From Agelas oroides (lineage: Eukaryota; Porifera; Demospongiae; Agelasida; Agelasidae): DNA of 64,000 bases. The DNA lies in the NCBI GenBank assembly GCA_949130485.1, contig OX422184.1, positions 20,352,824-20,416,823 on the forward strand, read 5' to 3'. The translations under genes were made by a program, and so were the position numbers. The notes under the pieces are model-generated. The model was not told the origin of the DNA and did no database searches. It saw nothing but the letters and a program-made list of their open reading frames with translations. Positions 1 through 11,639 of the stretch are shown here, piece by piece; positions within the stretch are counted from its first letter, which is position 1, and each line of letters starts with the position of its first letter.

Positions 1-1400
1 AACTCGAGCCCACTGTATATATACAGTCAGTTCTTAGCTAATTTTTTATGGTTTCTGAGACCAAGTTACTTAATTGTTAGAAGTAAACCAAGTGGTGTGA
101 CACCCAGTGACACACTGCAACAGCTGACATTCCTTGAACAGCAGCTGCTGAAAGGCCTTCATGAGACACCAGTTTAGCTATCCGTAAGTACTGTCAAACA
201 GGGCCTAAAATTTTGGGTTGTATCAATCAGGTTAGTTTTTTTCAGGATAGCTTTAGGGTTAGACTCTGGTTGTTTACTTCACTCAACACCACCGAAACAA
301 CCACCTTAACATAGGCATTAGAACCAGAGGGCACTGGCATATACGAGAACTATTTCCCAACAAGTTATACCCAGTGTCACAACTGTAAGTGGCTGTCCAA
401 ATATTGCTCCAGCAGTGTGATTAACTAGGTCATTGGTAATGGTATTCAAAGTTCCACAGTCCACAACTGTTCAAGATCAAGAAAGGGGTTTCATGTAACA
501 TCTTATATACCTATCTATATAATATAAAAAAAACTTGCTGGTGGGTGCTTTCCCAAATAAGTGCTTGAAAGTTTTAATCCACCCCTCATTTTTGGTTTCA
601 CTAGTACTAACCATACTATCAATTCAGGCTAGCAAAAATTCAAGAAACCAAGAAGCGGTAAACTTCCATGCAGATTAACTACTGGGGCCAACTTGCACAG
701 CAAGCTAATTGGCAATAGTGAAAGCTGAGCCATGCAAGACAAATAACAAGCAAACTGGTGCACATGAACTTGCATGCCAAATATCACTGCACCTGAATTG
801 CACCAGAGGGTTGCTTCTACATTGGTAACCTTAATGATAATACTACTAGAAAAGCAACCGTAGAATTGAGATTATCTACGTAGAAACTACAGCACATGCA
901 TGGCTTTGATGGTTTGTTTGTTGTAGCAAAGTGGATAGATAGTTTTAATATTAGACATTATTTATCGGCTGATTGAAAGTCGTTGACTCAATCTTGACAA
1001 CCTAGGAAGTCATTCACACTTCAGAAACACCAGCCATGGGGTGCATGCAGAGTAGCTGTAGGGCTATTGAACTGTGATTTAAACATGGGATGAAGAAAAC
1101 TAAGCCCTTATAGCTACCTGAACTGCTATAGGCTGCAATAAAGTAGATAAAAGAAGCTCCAGCTTTGATAGATTCATGATCATTAGCTTAGCTGCAGTGC
1201 CAGTGCTTTGTCATGTGAGCTACTGAAACAGCACAGCTGATTGGATCTAAACTACCAATTTCATTGTTTATCTTGTGTTTAAACATATCAAATCATGCTC
1301 TTCACACATTTAAACTGCACCCCAACAGATCCTATAAAGTTTAGTGCTGCAAATTTGCCTTGGCTAGTATGCTTTAGTGGCTTTATGAGAAGGCTTTGTC
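1..1400. other. AT-rich sequence, no gene seen
   Basis: I see no recognisable coding exon, RNA gene or clear repeat here. The stretch is AT-rich with many stops in all frames. It could be intron or intergenic DNA. Confidence 0.5.
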
Positions 1401-1401
1401 A

Positions 1402-1630
1402 AAACAAAATAAATTTTGGCGAAAAAAGGCATTGAGATCCAGCCAGAATTCGAACCTGGGTCTTCTGAACGCCGGTCAGATGCTCTTACCAACTGAGCCA
1501 CTGGAGCTCTGGCATTGGAGCAGAGGATAGATGGTATTTACATAAATATATCATTCGATGGTATATATCCATAGACACAGCTCAATTCTCAGGCTGGATC
1601 TCTTTGGTGTATGCATCTTCTCAAATAAAT
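1402..1630 (-). repeat. tRNA-derived SINE
   Basis: On the minus strand about 1438-1512 reads as a tRNA-like cloverleaf: D-arm GCTCAGTTGGTAAGAGC, anticodon stem TCTGA/TCAGA around the loop CCGGCGT, and T-arm with GGTTCGAATTC. The loop would give anticodon GGC (Ala), but position 33 is C rather than the near-universal T and the acceptor stem has a mismatch. A second, more degenerate copy at 29660-29745 shares the tail after the T-arm, which argues for a SINE rather than a working tRNA gene. The direct repeat AAATAAATTTTG near both ends may be the target duplication. A decayed tRNA gene is the alternative. Confidence 0.65.
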
Positions 1631-2051
1631 TTTGCCTAAAACCAGGCTAAGGGAGGATAAAAGCCACACCTTCACCCAAACACATCATTAGCTTGAAGCA
1701 CTTTAGCATGTTCAATACATGTAGCAATGATTCTTTTCTGTAATCGTACAGAACATGTAAGTGGGAAAACCTCTTATTCAGTTGCGTTGAAGGTGGTATA
1801 AGTAGCTGGTGAAGGGAGGCGTGTTGGTGAATGAAAGTCTTATTCCTGGGGTAAGTGTACGGCATTAACAAATGGACACTCAGATTGCATATCCATCACT
1901 TCCACTGATCTGTGTATAACATGTTGTTGTGTAACATATTTAATTCTTCAGACAAGTTACCTGAACAGACAGTGGTTTCCATAAGCAGCCTCAGACGAAA
2001 GTAATGGTAAGGAAAACTAAGAGTGGTGAGTCACTTTTTTTAAAGATATGA

Positions 2052-2272
2052 AGTCACAAAAAAGTTTTCTGAATGAGAACAAGTGCATGTAGGGATGGAA
2101 CCCTCAAAATCCAACCGTGATGTAGGTAATATTGGTACACTATCCCTACATTACAAGATGTAGGGATGGTGTGAATGTATTGTGGTGTCATTCCTATCTA
2201 GTTTGGTTGGTTTTTGAGGGTTCTATCCCTGCATGCGCTTGTTTTCATTCAGAAAGGTTGTTCACGAAAACA
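2052..2272. mobile_element. Palindromic MITE (about 220 bp)
   Basis: Two inverted arms of about 50-75 bp bound this segment. The left arm runs through TGAATGAGAACAAG, GTAGGGATGGAACCCTC and CCAACC; the right arm is its near-perfect complement (GGTTGG, GAGGGTTCTATCCCTGC, CTTGTTTTCATTCA). The middle holds a smaller palindrome around CTATCCCTACATT/AATGTAGGGATGG. It has no coding capacity. The TGTAGGGATGG core is shared with other short elements in the window. Confidence 0.75.
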
Positions 2273-2568
2273 CTCAATAATTAGAGGACTTTGAATAATC
2301 TAATGCAGACATTTCAAGTGTGTCATTTGTGCACTTCAAATATGGCTGCCATTTTTAGGGGCCCATCCCTACATATGGTGTACTACCGTACCCCATGATG
2401 CATGTATATGCATATTACATTACGCTGTTGAAAGAAGACATTCATCATGTACATGTTCATGTATACTAGTTAATATTTTGATGTTTCAAAAAACAATTTG
2501 CAGGTCAGATACTTTAACAGCATTTAAATTACAGTTACTAAATATAGTGTAAACAACATTTTTTAATG

Positions 2569-3215
2569 TTATCTCTTACTTCGTCTCAGTTTCATCTCAG
2601 AGAATTTGAGAGAGTAGTTGTATCCTCTCCATGCCTTCCAGTTCACACCATCAGCATAAGATGAGTGTCGTCCACCATGGTAGAGACCATTGAGGTTTGA
2701 ATGGTGGCATGCACGATACCACCAGGCACCTTTGGACCACTGTGCACAATTGCCACGTGGTGCAATATCATTGTCTTGATCTCTTGTACTAAACCGCTGT
2801 CCATTTTGGAATGCAAGAGAGTCCCCTGCAGTTCCACTGTATCCTGATACTGATAGAATGTACTTGGATGCTGAATCTCCTACACTGAAATGTGTGTACT
2901 GTGCATATCTTGAGTTTCCTTCAAAATCTTGCATATCAACTCGTAGCTCAGTAGCACTGGATGTCAGATGATGTATCTTGTCCAGCCCTAGCCAGAACTC
3001 TCCACTTAGATTTCCAAAACCTTGCTGATAGTCAGTCCAGTAGCGATAGAAGTCAACAGATCCATCCATTCTGCGCTGGAATACTGTCCACCCACCACCA
3101 TCTGTCACCAGGTCACAGTATACTCGGAATGCTGGCTGATCATCTGGTTGGATGGTGTAGACCTCATTGGTGGTTTCACCTTGAGTCAAGACGTCTTTGC
3201 AGTCTCTATAAACTT
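2569..3215 (-). CDS. Fibrinogen C-terminal (FReD) domain, terminal exon
   Basis: This minus-strand exon encodes about 214 residues of a fibrinogen-related domain, as in ficolins, tenascins and angiopoietin-like lectins. It starts after a CTTTAG acceptor in phase 1 and ends in TAA. Hallmarks in order are: RDCKDVL, GVYTI-like NEVYTIQP, VYCDL, GGGWTVFQRR, FWLGLDKIHHLT, LRVDM, the calcium-site region DQDNDIAP, NCA, GAWWYRACHHSNLNG and YADGVNWKAWRGY. All four usual cysteines are present. Such domains bind acetylated sugars or act as extracellular modules. No signal peptide is in this exon, so the gene must extend to higher coordinates. The phase-1 acceptor fits the phase-1 donor of the CCP exon at 30563, but 27 kb of transposon-rich DNA lies between, so a link is unproven. 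Confidence 0.9.
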
Positions 3216-5258
3216 CTAAAGGATGTAAAAGTAATAATCAGTCCGAAAGATTTCTTTTCTAGGATTTGTTACACACCACAAAAGCTAGCAGCAGTTAAAT
3301 AAGTGAGAAAATCAAATATAACTCCAAAGTGGGCAAGAGATTAATTCACTCAATGGTCCCTTCTTCCTTATTTTCGTGTGCTCATGTACCAAACCAAAAT
3401 CCTGCTTACTAAAAAGAAAAAAATCTCCAGGGGCATGCCGCAGACCACCTAGTTGTTGTTTGCACTAATTTTAGGGCAGTTTAGGCTCAAAAACAGCCTC
3501 AGAAGTTACCTTCAAGCATCTCAATTTTACAAATTTACCTAGGGAGACATCCCCCCACACACCCATAGTTACTGTTCTTATGCACTTGCCTTTGGTCCTG
3601 CTATGTGTCCCCCAATCAAAAAATCTTCCTACGCCTATGTTCAATAAGTCACAGTATTCAAGCTCCCCATTACTTGCTAGAGACACAAATTCACTAACAG
3701 CTGAACAATGGAAATTTGGGGCAGACGGACTACAACAGAGTAAACAGAGTCCAGAAACTGCTGAGTAATGGGAATTGAAGGTCATGCCAAGCGACGGAGG
3801 TCACTTGTGAAGGTTAGACTTGCAGGACCCTCTGGGGCCAACAATGTTGATACGTCTTCCTGGTACATTTAACATTCAGTGTGCATGTCAATATCTCCTA
3901 GTATAATATTTATCAGAGAGTCAGTAGACTCTCTATTTTTTTGGTGGCATGGGAAAGTATACAAAAGCCAGAAAAACTTAACCATGAATGTGTTATAAGC
4001 TCACATAAGCACCTAGCATTCATCTTTGAGTAATTTAACAACCAGCAATATGTTTACTAAAGATAAGTGTGCAAAAAAGTTTGAGCCTAGCCTACCAAGC
4101 TAGAACTAGACTAGTCTACTAATTCTCTCCTTGCCAAGTCATATTTCCAAACCACTGATCACTGGAAACAAGACTGATCACACCGTTTCTGAAGAGCACT
4201 AGTATTATGCAAGACCTTTTTCTTGGAAAATGATATAGGAATGCGCATGGCAACAGGTATACAAACAAGGTATAGAGATGATAAAAGGTTAAGGAAAACT
4301 CCATCCCTACATCCATTTAGCATTAGAGGTGCTTTATTAGGCAAAAAGATGGTGGTATGGATGGGGCTTTGTATATTCACCTTAACTTTTATATATACAT
4401 GCAGAAACCATTGCCCTAAGCAAACCCACTATTATTATATTTGTTGTGGTGGTTGGTATGTTGGCAAATTGGGGCCATTCCCACTTCATGTTTGAGACTA
4501 TAAACTTCTTCCCTTGAAATCTTGCATGTATGCTATGTATCAGAAGATGGTGAGGAAATAGAGGGCTCAACTACCTACAACTGCAGAATGTAGCAAACTA
4601 CAACAGTGGTCAATTCCATGCAATCAAGCTGGATTCTGATCTCCAGATAAAACTTATGAGCAGATTTCCTCTCGCATGTCTACTACATTCATACCAGATA
4701 TGTCGCCAGTTTCATCTAAGCTGGACATTTATCCATGAAGTTCATCTTTCAACAGTAGTGTTTTCTTTGGCACTTTGGCACTTTGTACAGATTCTTGACC
4801 TAGCTTGCTTCTGATTTGTCGCTACGAAAAAGTGACAGACTGCAATATACCTCACCATCTTTGAGCACTTGTTTGGCAGTTGTCGTAGCCTTGTTGACAG
4901 GTCTTTTCCTCCTACGCAGCCTAGAAATGAGGCTGCAGCTGTTGTCCATGGGACACCATGAACACTGGACCTGAGGACCCAAGGACCAGTGGACCGGTGA
5001 CCTAAAGACCTAGACTCTTTAAAGCTGTGTTGCACTTAGATGTTATGACAGAAATGCAACTACAATCAACTTGTGTCGATTTTAGAAGCTCCTGCTTACA
5101 GCTGTGTCGTGAGCCATACAGTCCACTGCTAGGCCTATACACAAGAAAGGTGCCCTTTACGCCAGATCATGCTAGTTCAGATCATCTGCTAGCTTCTTTA
5201 ATTCTTCACACTGTAAAACCCATTGCATGCAAGGCTACTAGCATGACTGACTACAAGG
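3216..5258. other. Non-coding sequence with decayed MITE and GGACC repeat
   Basis: No convincing exon is visible. At about 4235-4400 there is a decayed copy of the TGTAGGGATGG MITE found at 5259. At 4950-5015 there is a short GGACC-type degenerate repeat; a similar run (GGGTCC units) lies at 7575-7625 in the other orientation. At 3425-3450 is one of the dispersed GGCATGCC blocks. Confidence 0.5.
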
Positions 5259-5511
5259 CATTAAAAATGTAAAAAGATGTAGCTAGGGATGGCATGCCAA
5301 AAGTATGCAAACAATGTAGGGATGATATAAAAGTGAAAGTAAATATACAAAGCTACATTGATGCATCATTTTCACACTAGAGTGCAACTGCAGTGTAAAA
5401 AGATGTAGGGATAGGGCTTTGTATATTTACCTTCACTTTTAGATCATCCCTACATATCTTGTTTGCATACTTTTTGGCATGCCATCCCTACATCCTTTTA
5501 CATTTTTAATG
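5259..5511. mobile_element. Palindromic MITE with TTAA ends
   Basis: Inverted arms of about 100 bp: the left begins TTAAAAATGTAAAAAGATG and runs through GGGATGGCATGCCAAAAGTA; the right is the mirror image and ends TTTTACATTTTTAA. TTAA at both outer ends suggests a TTAA target duplication, as made by piggyBac and Kolobok transposases. Related copies lie at 9143-9378 and 36917-37075 (the latter lacks its right end). No coding capacity. Confidence 0.7.
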
Positions 5512-5885
5512 TTTTTATCTTCTTGTTTCTATACTTTCGATGATGTTTGCAGCTAGACCTAATATTTCTTTCAAGTGTAACCACAACCCCAGAACTTGAA
5601 ACAGCATTGACAGTTTAGGAGTGGTTCCAAGCATGTAATAATTATGTGTAGCTAGAATCTGATGAAGGGCCAACCACCCTCCGCACCAAACTTTATGAAA
5701 CTAATGTTCAGATTTTAGATCACATGACGACTGACCAGAAAATTATACTGACAACTGATCATCCTAGCTTTACAGTTTACTATTAAAGCTGTGAGTAGGC
5801 CATTTTTAGCCTAGCTATAAGTAGGCAGCTGAATGCAGCGCCTTACCTACGTGGTGTTCATAAGTCTCGCCCACTACTACGGGAG

Positions 5886-6256
5886 GGGTCTCAATACTTA
5901 CACGTCGTTTCATGCCCCCTCACGTGATACGTGTGGGTGGAGCATGTATTGCGCATGCGTAGTGTAGTATGGCACTTGTATGATGGTTGAGCGGTACATA
6001 TTAGACGGAAAAGTGTGCATGGTCCTTCGAAATTGCTTGTGGTGTAATGTTTAGGGCTCAGTATACAGGTTAGGGTTAGGGCTAGGGCCAGGAAATGGGT
6101 TTTATTCCTTCTTTTTTTTTCTGCTTTAAAAAGTGACGAACACCTTGTGCGACGCCACTTGTGGCAATGTGGTGTAAGTGCGACGTAATGCGGCTTTCAC
6201 CCTGCACCTGGGTCATGTGACAGGGGACATGAAACGGCGTGAAAGTAATGAGACCC
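5886..6256. mobile_element. TIR element with perfect 9-bp target duplication
   Basis: Terminal inverted repeats start GGGTCTCAATACTTACACG and end in the complement TGAGACCC. The 9-bp sequence CTACGGGAG lies directly outside both ends (5877-5885 and 6257-6265). Copy B of the surrounding duplication has a single related site (near 9763) and no insert, so this is a true insertion. A short GGTTAGGGTTAGGG run sits inside. There is no ORF of note. The 9-bp duplication is typical of Mutator-like (MULE) elements. Confidence 0.82.
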
Positions 6257-6473
6257 CTACGGGAGTACCAGCCGTGCGTCTGCTAAGTCAACTCGCGATT
6301 CGCTTGTGCGCTAGTCTCGTTCCCGAAACGTGACTACGTGTGCGCATGCGTACAAAATTAGAAAATGGCGCCCTACGCAACGGACAGAAAGCCTCAGAAT
6401 GCTTTTATTGACCAAGGTGAATTTGAACCTTTGAAGCCGCTGAGTGATCATAGAGCTTCGCGCTGTGATAAAC

Positions 6474-7018
6474 TAGTCTAGCGAAGCCAGACCCGAGAGC
6501 GCAGTGCGAGGGTCTGGTCTAACGCCTATACCTGACCTGTCCCCAGTTCCAATCGGATTGCAGAACGCCAAACAAGAATGTAATTAAGACATCTGGTTGA
6601 TACGTCATAGCTTGGAATGGCAGCGCAAAGGCTGCAACTAGCGAGCTTAGGCTACCATAGCTTGAAAGAAGAACAGCTAAAGTTAGTAAACTACCGTCCT
6701 GCAAGAGCGTGATGGCATCCACGGGCTAAGGTAAGTGTCTCTGCCTGGCTTCCTTCCCCTTACGCTTAGTAAGCTCACCCCCTGGGAGTTCACCGCCTGT
6801 ATTCACTGCACAGCCGAGATAACATTGTCGTACACGCGTTTCACATACACACAGAAAGGCTGTGTACCGATTCCCGCGTTATAATGACATTCATATTATG
6901 AATAAGCTTATAACCAGTTATTAAACAGTTATTACACATTCCAGAATGCACAGGTGTGGCATAGGCATTATACCAGACCCTCGCACGCTGCGCGCACGGA
7001 TCTAGCTTCGACAGACTA
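6474..7018. mobile_element. MULE-like non-autonomous element
   Basis: Inverted ends of about 45 bp start TAGTCTAGCGAAGCCAGACC on the left and TAGTCTGTCGAAGCTAGATC on the right (read inward). The flanking 9-mers GTGATAAAC and GTGATAAGT agree at 7 of 9 positions. Copy B has an uninterrupted GTGGTAAGC at the matching place, which is an empty site. The interior has no coding signal. The TAGTCT terminus links it to the elements at 26742 and 42426. Confidence 0.75.
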
Positions 7019-9139
7019 GTGATAAGTTTCGTGCTGAAGTGGCAGCGAGATATCGTTGTTGAACGTAGAGGTCTTAACAAGAATAAGATAAATAATAGGC
7101 ACTTTATCGCACACTTGCATTTAGCTGTCTTCTGCGCGGCTTTTGGAAAACTACATGAGTTTTGCTGATCATAAAGGCACACAAAGAGGAAGGCTGGGAG
7201 CTTAAATAAGCTTTTAGCGTATTTGTGGTGAAGTTACACGGCTTTTGCTTAAGTATTGCATATATCGCGCGTTCGCTCCATCCCTACATAGAGAGTTTGC
7301 CGACTCTACGATGCGTACAGATATCCCTGGATCCAAGATCATAATGTCTCAACCGGTCGACATGAAGGCACACTCTCACACTGTGTGTAAGTCTGGCTTT
7401 GCTCTCTGAGCATAAAATAAGTCGAAAATAGTTTTGTCTGCTGTGAATAACGCCTTTGGTGTGCATGGCGACACCTGTGAATGTACAAGACAGCCGTGAG
7501 TTTGGGCTTGTGGCATTACCACAAATTGCCCTTATAGTTGTATTTTCACTGTACTGCTGCAGTGCACCACAAGACTCTGGGTCCTCGGGTCCTCGGGTCT
7601 CCGGACCTCGGGTCCAAGGTCCAGTGTTTGTAGTCTCCTGTTGTCTACGTGATTACCTTTCCCATTTCAGATGTACCAATCAATCAATGTGTCCATCTAG
7701 CTATCTATCTATTTATCTATCTATAAGTAAGTGCGATCCAGAATAGGTTAGTGCAAACCTGGACTCTGGACTGCATTTTCGTGTTCGTTCTACCTAGTCT
7801 GGCAAAGCCACACTACACTTTAGCCTCTTGAAGCGTTCTTAGGAGTCTGGTAGCGATGTTGCAAGACTTTACAAAGCTTTTTTAAACAACTTGTACTGAG
7901 CGCAGTCTTATTCTCCATGAAAAGAGGATTCGAATAATAATTGGTCCGAGTTACGTATCAAATTTGAAGCCATCTGCAGAATTTTTCTACGTACAAAATT
8001 TCAATTTCCCACAATTAAAACGTCCGGTCAGCCACGGTTGCGCTCTTTGCGAGTGTTATTCTGGCTGTTAGTCTGTATTGTTTAGCTTGGTGTTATCACT
8101 GGTTATGAAGTGGGTAGGTCTGACTTACCGAAGGGCTGCCATTGAGACCGAGGGCTGCGTGTTTCTGGGAGCAAGAGACGGGAATATGGCTTGAGCTACT
8201 CGAGCGACGATGACCTACAATTTTTGGCGGTTGATGCGGAAGGTCAGATGGCTAGATTTGTGGCTGTAACTTTCAGAATGTGTAGCGGATTAGTTGTACT
8301 AACGTGCTGGACCTAGGGAAAGATGCTGTTGTTGCTGCCACTGGAGAGGTGAGCTTTGATAGTAGAAATAAACGCCGATTTGAGGTGTAAAACACCTATA
8401 TTTGCTTGTTGGATCTTCTGGTACAGTGTTCCTACCCAGATTCATATAGCTAAAGCAAAGAGCTTTCACTCAATATCAATTGTATCGGGATCGAAAGGCA
8501 TTTGACATTGTGCATAAAGCAAACTATTAGGCAATTAATTAATAATAAGCTACAATCAATTTGCCACTTCGGCAATCAATGATTGTTTAGTTATACTTTG
8601 TCTTCAATACTTGCTCAAAGTACGAAGTGTAAAGCAAAAAGTTGAGCTAAAATAAAAATTTGGGTATGCCTTAACCACACTATAAGACTGGAAAATAGTC
8701 TAGTTCCCAGACTATTTTTCCGCATGTGGAGGGGAAAAAAAATTAGCTGATAAACGGCCTATTCTGTTTTCGCTCCTTGCGGTTTAAAAATTGATGATAC
8801 GTCTTTAAAGTGTATTATGTGACGTCACACAAAGCTTGAAACTACGATAAAGCTGTAAAGAGACAGTTCATTGCAGGGATAATCTTAAAACTTCTCTCAA
8901 CCTCACAGAGACCCTAAGACAATCTTACTTGACATTTGAAGCTCAGGAACTTCACACTGCCAGTTGGCAAGCTCAGAAACACACCCGCCCATTAACAGAA
9001 GTCCTGGCATTTCTTCGCTGGTCAGTTCTCTGGTTCTGCCTGGCTTAGTCTTCTGCATAGCACTTCAAATGCCTACCTTTCTTTGATCACACTTATTGCT
9101 GTACATGATGTCACTTGTATTAAACAACTGGAAGAAAAT
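7019..9139. other. Non-coding spacer between the duplication copies
   Basis: No gene recognised. It holds a GATA-type microsatellite (7695-7724), a GGGTCC-type degenerate repeat (7575-7625), a small hairpin AAAATAGTCT/AGACTATTTT at 8694-8718, and at 8885-9060 a sequence repeated in inverted orientation at about 18411-18570. Confidence 0.5.
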
Positions 9140-10904
9140 AAAAGGATGTAGGGATGGCATGCCCAAATGTATGAGAACAAGGTAGTTATGGTATCAAAGT
9201 GAAGGTAAAAATATAAAAAAAACCTTCCCTGCATTTTTTTTCACACTAGAGTCAACTGTAGTGTACAAAGATGTAGGGATAGGGCTTTGTATATTTACCA
9301 TCACTTTTACATCATCCTACCTTGTTCTCATACTTTTTGGCGTACCTCCCTACATCGTTTTACATTTTTAATGTTTCTATCTTTTGTTTCTCTACTTACT
9401 GATGTTAATCTTAGTTACAGTTAGACCTAAGCCTATGAAGAATATTTCATTCAAGTGTAACCACAACCCTAGAACTTGAAACAGCATTGACAGCTTAGTA
9501 TAGTGGTTCCAAGCGTGTAATATGCCAGCTGGAATCCGATGAAGGGCTAACCACTCTCCATACCATTTGTGAAGCTCATTTCCTGATTTTTCGATCATGT
9601 CATGACAACTGACCAGCACAGAAGTACAGAAAACTGCACCGACAGAGCATAAAAACTGACCATCCCGGCATTACTAAAACTGTATTTTTTAGTGTAGCTA
9701 TAAGTAAGCAACTGAATGCAGGGCCTTATTTACGTGGTGTCCATGAGCCTTTCCCACTACCACGGGAAGAGACCGTGCCAGCCGTATCAACGCGCGCAAT
9801 TTCGCGTGTGCAATAGTCTCGTTCCAAACCAATGACCGTGGTCTTCGGTCTGGGAACGAGACTGCATGTGCGCATGCGTACAAGATTACAAAATGGTGTC
9901 CTACGCAACGGACAGCAGTCGGAGCTATGAAGACGCTGAGTGGTCGTAGAGCTCCGCGCTGTGGTAAGCATCAGTTTCGTACTAAAATTACGGTGAATAC
10001 ATGAACCATTTTCGAGTTATCGCTGTTGAACAAAGTGGTCTGAACAAAGAATAAAAATCGCACTTTCGCTACCGCATGCACACTCAGTTTGCGTTTAGCT
10101 GTCTTCCGGGGGAATTATATGAGTCTTGCTAATCATAAAAGCACTCAAAGAGGAAAGCTGGGCGCTTAATTAAACTTTTAGCGTATTTGTGGTGAAGTTA
10201 TACGGCTTTTGCTTAAGTATTCAAGGTTCATTTGTGCCCCACCCACACAGGGTATACAGCATACAGCAGCCAACACACAATACAATGCATAATTAAAAAG
10301 TACATTGTTCGTGACGGCCACCACGTCGGATATTAGATTACACCAGATATGTCGAGGGGAATCAGCACAACCAAGGTACAGTATGGACGCCTCAGAGAGG
10401 TAGCATTAATAACACCGCTACTTCTCCACCATCCTGGGAGCTAACTAGGCATGAGCTCCATTTGCCTCTCTCCTCCTGTCAGACCAACAAGACACATAAG
10501 CTGGACGTCTCGCTGTCCTTTGTCGTTGGTGTCTTTCTCTTCAACTGAGCTGCCACTTGTACTAGTCTCGGGGGGTTCACACCTCCGTCGTTCATGTCTT
10601 GGCAACGTAATATGCTGGTCTCTGGAGCTCACACCTCCGTCGTTCAGTGTTAGTCGTAGTGTGCCTGTCTCTTGTCTCGGGAGCTCACACCTCCGTCGTC
10701 CAGGTCATACATAGCTTCACCAAACTCAAGGTTTAGCGGACAGACTGGCAGAAAAGCTCGGTTAACACTGCCACTGCGCACCCACCCGAACAGAGGGCTC
10801 GCACCCCTTGAGCTTAGGTCGTAGTCTTGCCTTCACTTGCCTTCACTGTCACTGTGCATTTATTGCGCCTCCGCGCCATCCCTACATAGGGAGTCTACCG
10901 ACTC
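9140..10904. repeat. Segmental duplication, copy B
   Basis: Paralogue of 5259-7303 in the same orientation, with a MITE copy at its left end (9143-9378). At 9814-9864 a short hairpin (TAGTCTCGTTCC and GGAACGAGACT) resembles the MULE-like termini. A B-specific insert at about 10221-10858 carries three spaced copies of TCACACCTCCGTCGT (10575, 10629 and 10684). Immediately after it, CATCCCTACATAGGGAG matches copy A again. Confidence 0.75.
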
Positions 10905-10954
10905 TCTCATTAGAGCGCCACCATCGTGGGTGCTTGGAAACACAAAGGGAATGG

Positions 10955-11035
10955 GTCATTAACCAGACAATTTTTCCCTCCGCGTACGAAAGAATAGTTT
11001 GTGTACGCGGAAAAATAGTCTGGGCACGAGACAAA
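10955..11035. repeat. Imperfect inverted repeat
   Basis: CCAGACAATTTTTCCCTCCG and GTAC are followed by a short spacer and then GTACGCGGAAAAATAGTCTGG. Together these form a long imperfect hairpin with the TAGTCTGG terminus seen in other elements here. Confidence 0.55.
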
Positions 11036-11269
11036 CTGGCAAAGCCAGTGTCTTGTGAATATGGGGACTCCGGGTTTCCATCCGGGAAAATGAGAACCCG
11101 GTATTACAGGAAATTCTATCTTTCGGGAATATTATCGCGGCGTTTATATTTCCTAGGAAATGTTATCGCCGAGCGTAACTTTTTCCTAGGAAATGTTATC
11201 GCCGCTCACGGTGTCATAGGAATGAACAACTCCTTTTGTCAATGACTGTTTAGTCACTTACTCGGAACT

Positions 11270-11430
11270 CGGGTCTCTATATTACCTGGAAGATGGGGAC
11301 CGGGGTCCCCATATTACTGGAGAAATAGGGACCCGGTGTCACAAAATTTTAGGGCCCCCATTAGAATGGGGCCCCATTTTATTAACATTATGGGGGCTCC
11401 CATAGGGATTATAGGGCCCCCTTTGAACTT
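11270..11430. repeat. GGGGACC/GGGGCCCC palindrome cluster
   Basis: A run of short motifs such as GGGGACC, GGGTCCCCATATTACT, GGGCCCCCATT and GGGGCCCC. Similar clusters lie at 16842-16955 and 36170-36305. No coding use is apparent. Confidence 0.55.
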
Positions 11431-11639
11431 GCGCTTTAGGCGCAGTGGGAAGTAGCGTTTGGTACGGCTAAGTATAGCGTTATGGTTCTGATTCATGGAA
11501 CACCGATGGCTGTGGATTCTTAGTGAGCCATTGAACGTGCTCGTCTCTGTCAAGCGTGCTGGTTAAAAATCCTGATTATTCACTCACGTGATTACATATG
11601 AATATGCATTACAGAAATAATAAGTGATACAACAATCAA

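Larger units (their letters stand above)
5259..7303. repeat. Segmental duplication, copy A
   Basis: Same-orientation paralogue of 9140-10904. Shared landmarks in order: the TGTAGGGATGG MITE, CAAGTGTAACCACAACCC, GAACTTGAAACAGCATTGAC, GTGCGCATGCGTACAA, CCTACGCAACGGACAG, GTATTTGTGGTGAAGTTA and CATCCCTACATAG. Copy A carries two insertions that copy B lacks (5886-6256 and 6474-7018); copy B carries its own insert at about 10221-10858. By eye the similarity is about 80 percent outside inserts. Confidence 0.8.

Noticed and set aside
1438-1512. Functional tRNA-Ala gene
   Set aside because: C at position 33, an acceptor mismatch and a second degenerate copy with a shared tail favour a SINE.
10441-10714. 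Overlapping plus and minus ORFs of 60-90 codons
   Set aside because: They lie in the copy B insert with spaced TCACACCTCCGTCGT repeats and have no recognisable protein pattern.
11314-11553. Minus-strand ORF near the gypsy fossil
   Set aside because: Runs through the GGGGCCCC cluster and probable LTR sequence; not a gene.
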